This document shows, piece by piece, positions 14,507-16,886 of a stretch of 16,886 nt of DNA. How positions within the stretch are numbered: position 1 is the first letter of the stretch; the number at the start of each line of letters is the position of its first letter. A program made the position numbers and the translations under genes. The stretch spans positions 1-16,886 of the forward strand of contig JAKBCJ010000049.1 in assembly GCA_021807975.1 (NCBI GenBank), written 5' to 3'. This stretch comes from Pseudomonadota bacterium (lineage in GTDB: Bacteria > Pseudomonadota > Alphaproteobacteria > Acetobacterales > Acetobacteraceae). Under the pieces are notes generated by a model. That model was not told the DNA's origin, ran no database searches, and saw only the letters and a list, made by a program, of their open reading frames with translations.

Positions 14507-15145
14507 ATGACAGCCTCTAACGGATCGGCGTTTGAACAGCCGGCCAGCTTTGCCTTCGACGCCGAAAGTGAAGCTGAAATCGCGAAAATCGTCGCCCGTT
14601 ATCCGGAAGGGCGGCAGGCCAGCGCGGTGATTCCGGCGTTGTATATCGCGCAACGCCAGATGAAGCGGCAGACCGGCAGCGCCTGGGTCCCGGTCAAGGC
14701 GATGGACGCTGTCGGCGCCCGTCTGGGCATGGCCCCGATCCGGGTTTACGAAGTCTGCACCTTCTATTTCATGTTCAACACCAAGCCGGTGGGCACCTAT
14801 CACCTGCAGGTCTGCACCACCACGCCGTGCTGGCTGCGTGGGTCCGACCAGGTGACGGAGGCTTGCCGCAAGGCGACCGGGATCAAGGGTTGGGGCGAAA
14901 CCAGCGAGGACGGCGTCTTCACCATGACCGAGGTCGAATGTCTCGGTGCCTGTGTGAATGCGCCAATCCTGCAGGTTGACGACGACTTTTACGAAGACAT
15001 GGACGCAGAGAAGGTGACCGCCTTGCTGGCCGCGCTGCGCCGGGGCGAGCGCCCGACGCCGGGTTCGATGGCCGGACGGCAGACCTCCGCGCCGGATGGT
15101 GGGCCGACCACGTTGACCAGCCTGCAATTCGCGCCGGAGGCCTAG
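14507..15145 (+). CDS. nuoE: NADH-quinone oxidoreductase subunit E ([2Fe-2S] N1a)
   Basis: NuoE (24 kDa subunit) belongs to the NADH-oxidising module and has a thioredoxin-like fold carrying the off-path [2Fe-2S] cluster N1a. In this 212-residue protein the ligands are Cys103 and Cys108 (QVCTTTPCWL) plus Cys145 and Cys149 (VECLGACVNAP). The helical N-terminal part includes RYPEGRQASAVIPALYIAQ (31-49). The C-terminal tail after about residue 180 is Pro/Gly/Thr-rich and probably disordered; E. coli NuoE is shorter, but tails of this kind are common in alphaproteobacteria. It starts three bases after nuoD and ends one base before nuoF. Confidence 0.96.
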   Translation: MTASNGSAFEQPASFAFDAESEAEIAKIVARYPEGRQASAVIPALYIAQRQMKRQTGSAWVPVKAMDAVGARLGMAPIRVYEVCTFYFMFNTKPVGTYHLQVCTTTPCWLRGSDQVTEACRKATGIKGWGETSEDGVFTMTEVECLGACVNAPILQVDDDFYEDMDAEKVTALLAALRRGERPTPGSMAGRQTSAPDGGPTTLTSLQFAPEA

Positions 15146-15146
15146 G

Positions 15147-16436
15147 ATGCTGCAAGATAAAGACCGCATCTTCACCAACCTCTATGGCCAGCACGATCCG
15201 TTCCTGAAGGGCGCCCGTTCGCGCGGCGACTGGGACAATACCGCCGCGATCCTGGCCCGTGGCCGCGATGCGATCATCCAGGAAATGAAGGATTCCGGCC
15301 TGCGTGGTCGCGGTGGGGCGGGGTTCCCGACCGGCCTGAAATGGTCATTCATGCCGAAGCAGTCTGATCGGCCGTGCTATCTGGTGGTCAACGCGGACGA
15401 ATCCGAACCCGGAACCTGCAAGGACCGCGATATTCTGCGCCACGACCCGCATAAGCTGGTCGAAGGCTGCCTGGTCGCCGGTTTCGCGATGGGGGCTACC
15501 GCCGCCTACATTTACATCCGTGGCGAATTCTACAACGAATCGCTGGCGCTGCAGCACGCGATCGATGAGGCGTATGAGGCCGGATTGATCGGCAAGAATG
15601 CCTGCGGTTCGGGATACGCCTATGACGTGTTCCTGCATCGCGGCGCCGGCGCCTATATTTGCGGTGAAGAAACGGCCCTGATCGAAAGCCTGGAGGGCAA
15701 GAAGGGCATGCCCCGCATGAAGCCGCCTTTCCCGGCTGGCGTCGGGCTGTATGGCTGCCCTTCCACGGTGAACAACGTGGAATCGATCTCGGTCGCGCCG
15801 ACTATTTTACGGCGCGGCGCGTCCTGGTTTACCAGCCTGGGGCGTCAGAACAACACGGGACAGAAACTTTTCTGCATCTCCGGCCACGTCAACAAGCCTT
15901 GTAATGTCGAAGAAGAACTCGGCATTCCGCTGAAGGAACTGATCGAGAAATACGCTGGCGGCGTGCGCGGCGGCTGGGACAATCTGCTGGCGATTATTCC
16001 GGGCGGCGCGTCGGTGCCGCTGATCCCGAAGTCGATCTGCGACGAAGTGCTGATGGATTTCGACAGTCTGCGCGCTGTCCGCTCCGGCCTCGGGACGGCG
16101 GCGGTGATCGTGATGGACAAGTCCACCGACGTGATCAAGGCGATCGCCCGCCTGTCGAAATTCTACATGCATGAGAGCTGCGGCCAGTGTACGCCGTGCC
16201 GGGAGGGCACTGGCTGGATGTGGCGCGTGATGACCCGCATGGTCGAAGGACGCGCCACGCCGGACGAAATCGATACGCTGGAACAGGTGACGCGGCAGGT
16301 CGAGGGCCACACGATTTGCGCCCTGGGGGATGCGGCGGCGTGGCCGATCCAGGGCCTGATCCGGCATTTCCGCCCCGTGATGGAAGAGCGGATCGCGTCG
16401 TACAGAAAACGCTCGATGCCGATGGCGGCGGAGTAG
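15147..16436 (+). CDS. nuoF: NADH-quinone oxidoreductase subunit F (NADH/FMN-binding)
   Basis: NuoF (51 kDa subunit) binds NADH and FMN and starts electron transfer into complex I through cluster N3. The 429-residue protein has the glycine-rich nucleotide loop GRGGAGFPTG (54-63), the FMN-contact segment NADESEPGTCKDR (83-95), GAYICGEETALIESLEG (168-184), the SLBB domain around 240-330, and the N3 [4Fe-4S] ligands Cys345, Cys348 and Cys351 (ESCGQCTPCREG) plus Cys391 (HTICALGDAA). All expected cofactor residues are present and the length is normal. The stop is four bases before nuoG. Confidence 0.97.
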   Translation: MLQDKDRIFTNLYGQHDPFLKGARSRGDWDNTAAILARGRDAIIQEMKDSGLRGRGGAGFPTGLKWSFMPKQSDRPCYLVVNADESEPGTCKDRDILRHDPHKLVEGCLVAGFAMGATAAYIYIRGEFYNESLALQHAIDEAYEAGLIGKNACGSGYAYDVFLHRGAGAYICGEETALIESLEGKKGMPRMKPPFPAGVGLYGCPSTVNNVESISVAPTILRRGASWFTSLGRQNNTGQKLFCISGHVNKPCNVEEELGIPLKELIEKYAGGVRGGWDNLLAIIPGGASVPLIPKSICDEVLMDFDSLRAVRSGLGTAAVIVMDKSTDVIKAIARLSKFYMHESCGQCTPCREGTGWMWRVMTRMVEGRATPDEIDTLEQVTRQVEGHTICALGDAAAWPIQGLIRHFRPVMEERIASYRKRSMPMAAE

Positions 16437-16440
16437 GACC

Positions 16441-16886
16441 ATGCCGAAACTCACAATCGACGGTATCGAGGTCGAGGTCCCCGCCGGCTCGACCATCCTT
16501 CAGGCAGCCGAACAGGCGGGGATCGAAATCCCGCGCTTCTGCTACCACGAACGCCTGTCTATTGCCGGCAACTGCCGCATGTGCCTGGTCGAAGTCGAAA
16601 AGACTCCGCCCAAACCCATCGCCTCCTGCGGATATCCGGTCGCCGAGGGCATGGTCGTTCACACTGACAGCCCGATGGTCCGCAAGGGTCGCCGGGGCGT
16701 CATGGAATTCCTGCTGATCAATCACCCGCTGGATTGCCCGATCTGCGACCAGGGCGGTGAGTGCGATCTGCAGGATCAGGCCATGGGGTTTGGTGCCGAT
16801 CACTCGCGCTACGATGAAAACAAGCGCGCGGTGCCGGACAAGAACCTCGGCCCGCTGGTGAAGACGTCGATGAACCGCTGCATCCA
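16441..16886 (+). CDS. nuoG: NADH-quinone oxidoreductase subunit G, 5' part (cut by window edge)
   Basis: NuoG (75 kDa subunit) carries several iron-sulfur clusters leading from the NADH module towards NuoB. The visible 148 residues begin MPKLTIDGIEVEVPAGSTIL, a ferredoxin-like domain with the N1b [2Fe-2S] ligands Cys34, Cys45, Cys48 and Cys63. Next come the N5 ligands His95, Cys99, Cys102 and Cys108 in NHPLDCPICDQGGECDLQDQ. Cys147 is the first residue of the N4 motif, which continues past the edge. The usual protein is about 680-700 residues, so about 80 percent lies outside. The frame is open to the last base, so this is truncation by the window and not decay. Confidence 0.96.
   Translation, partial: MPKLTIDGIEVEVPAGSTILQAAEQAGIEIPRFCYHERLSIAGNCRMCLVEVEKTPPKPIASCGYPVAEGMVVHTDSPMVRKGRRGVMEFLLINHPLDCPICDQGGECDLQDQAMGFGADHSRYDENKRAVPDKNLGPLVKTSMNRCI

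Noticed and set aside
13118..15178. Very long open frame (686 codons) on the minus strand opposite nuoC, nuoD and nuoE
   Set aside because: It is entirely antisense to three certain genes; long stop-free antisense frames are common in high-GC DNA. It has no recognisable motif.

Overview
This is a high-GC window with the codon use and gene content of an alphaproteobacterium. The Nuo proteins, the tRNA-Asp and the mix of transporters suggest Rhodospirillales, possibly Acetobacteraceae. That placement is an inference from general resemblance, not a database match. I did not find a clearly new biological system. The most unusual material is regulatory DNA around a sugar-type ABC transporter and two decayed genes.

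Layout. Positions 1-290 hold the collapsed remnant of an ISAs1-family insertion sequence, in which the first and last parts of the transposase are joined by a large internal deletion. Next comes a co-directional group: a membrane acyltransferase (322-1443), the 23S rRNA 2'-O-methyltransferase RlmB with a long repetitive disordered N-terminus (1452-2573), and a fumarylacetoacetate-hydrolase/2-keto-4-pentenoate-hydratase-like protein (2573-3355) overlapping it by one base. A small exported protein of unknown function (3461-3991) has its own likely promoter and an exceptionally strong Shine-Dalgarno sequence.

Positions 4216-8128, on the minus strand, encode a complete CUT2 (ribose/xylose-type) ABC importer in the order double-domain ATPase, permease, periplasmic binding protein. 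The gap before the binding-protein gene contains three adjacent palindromes, one of LacI-operator type. The importer is divergent from a glycerol kinase gene (8289-9767), and a perfect inverted repeat lies between them near the kinase promoter. Shared control, and uptake of a polyol or sugar that feeds the kinase, are plausible but unproven. After glpK comes a LivK-type binding-protein gene broken by an out-of-frame internal deletion (9825-10959), then about 420 bases without a convincing gene.

Positions 11382-11553 form a compact tRNA-Asp(GTC) unit with promoter and terminator. From 11695 to the right edge lies the start of the respiratory complex I operon, nuoABCDEF plus the 5' part of nuoG, tightly packed and with all expected cofactor ligands visible. 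These subunits form the quinone-proximal connecting arm (B, C, D), one small membrane subunit (A) and the NADH-oxidising module (E, F, G).
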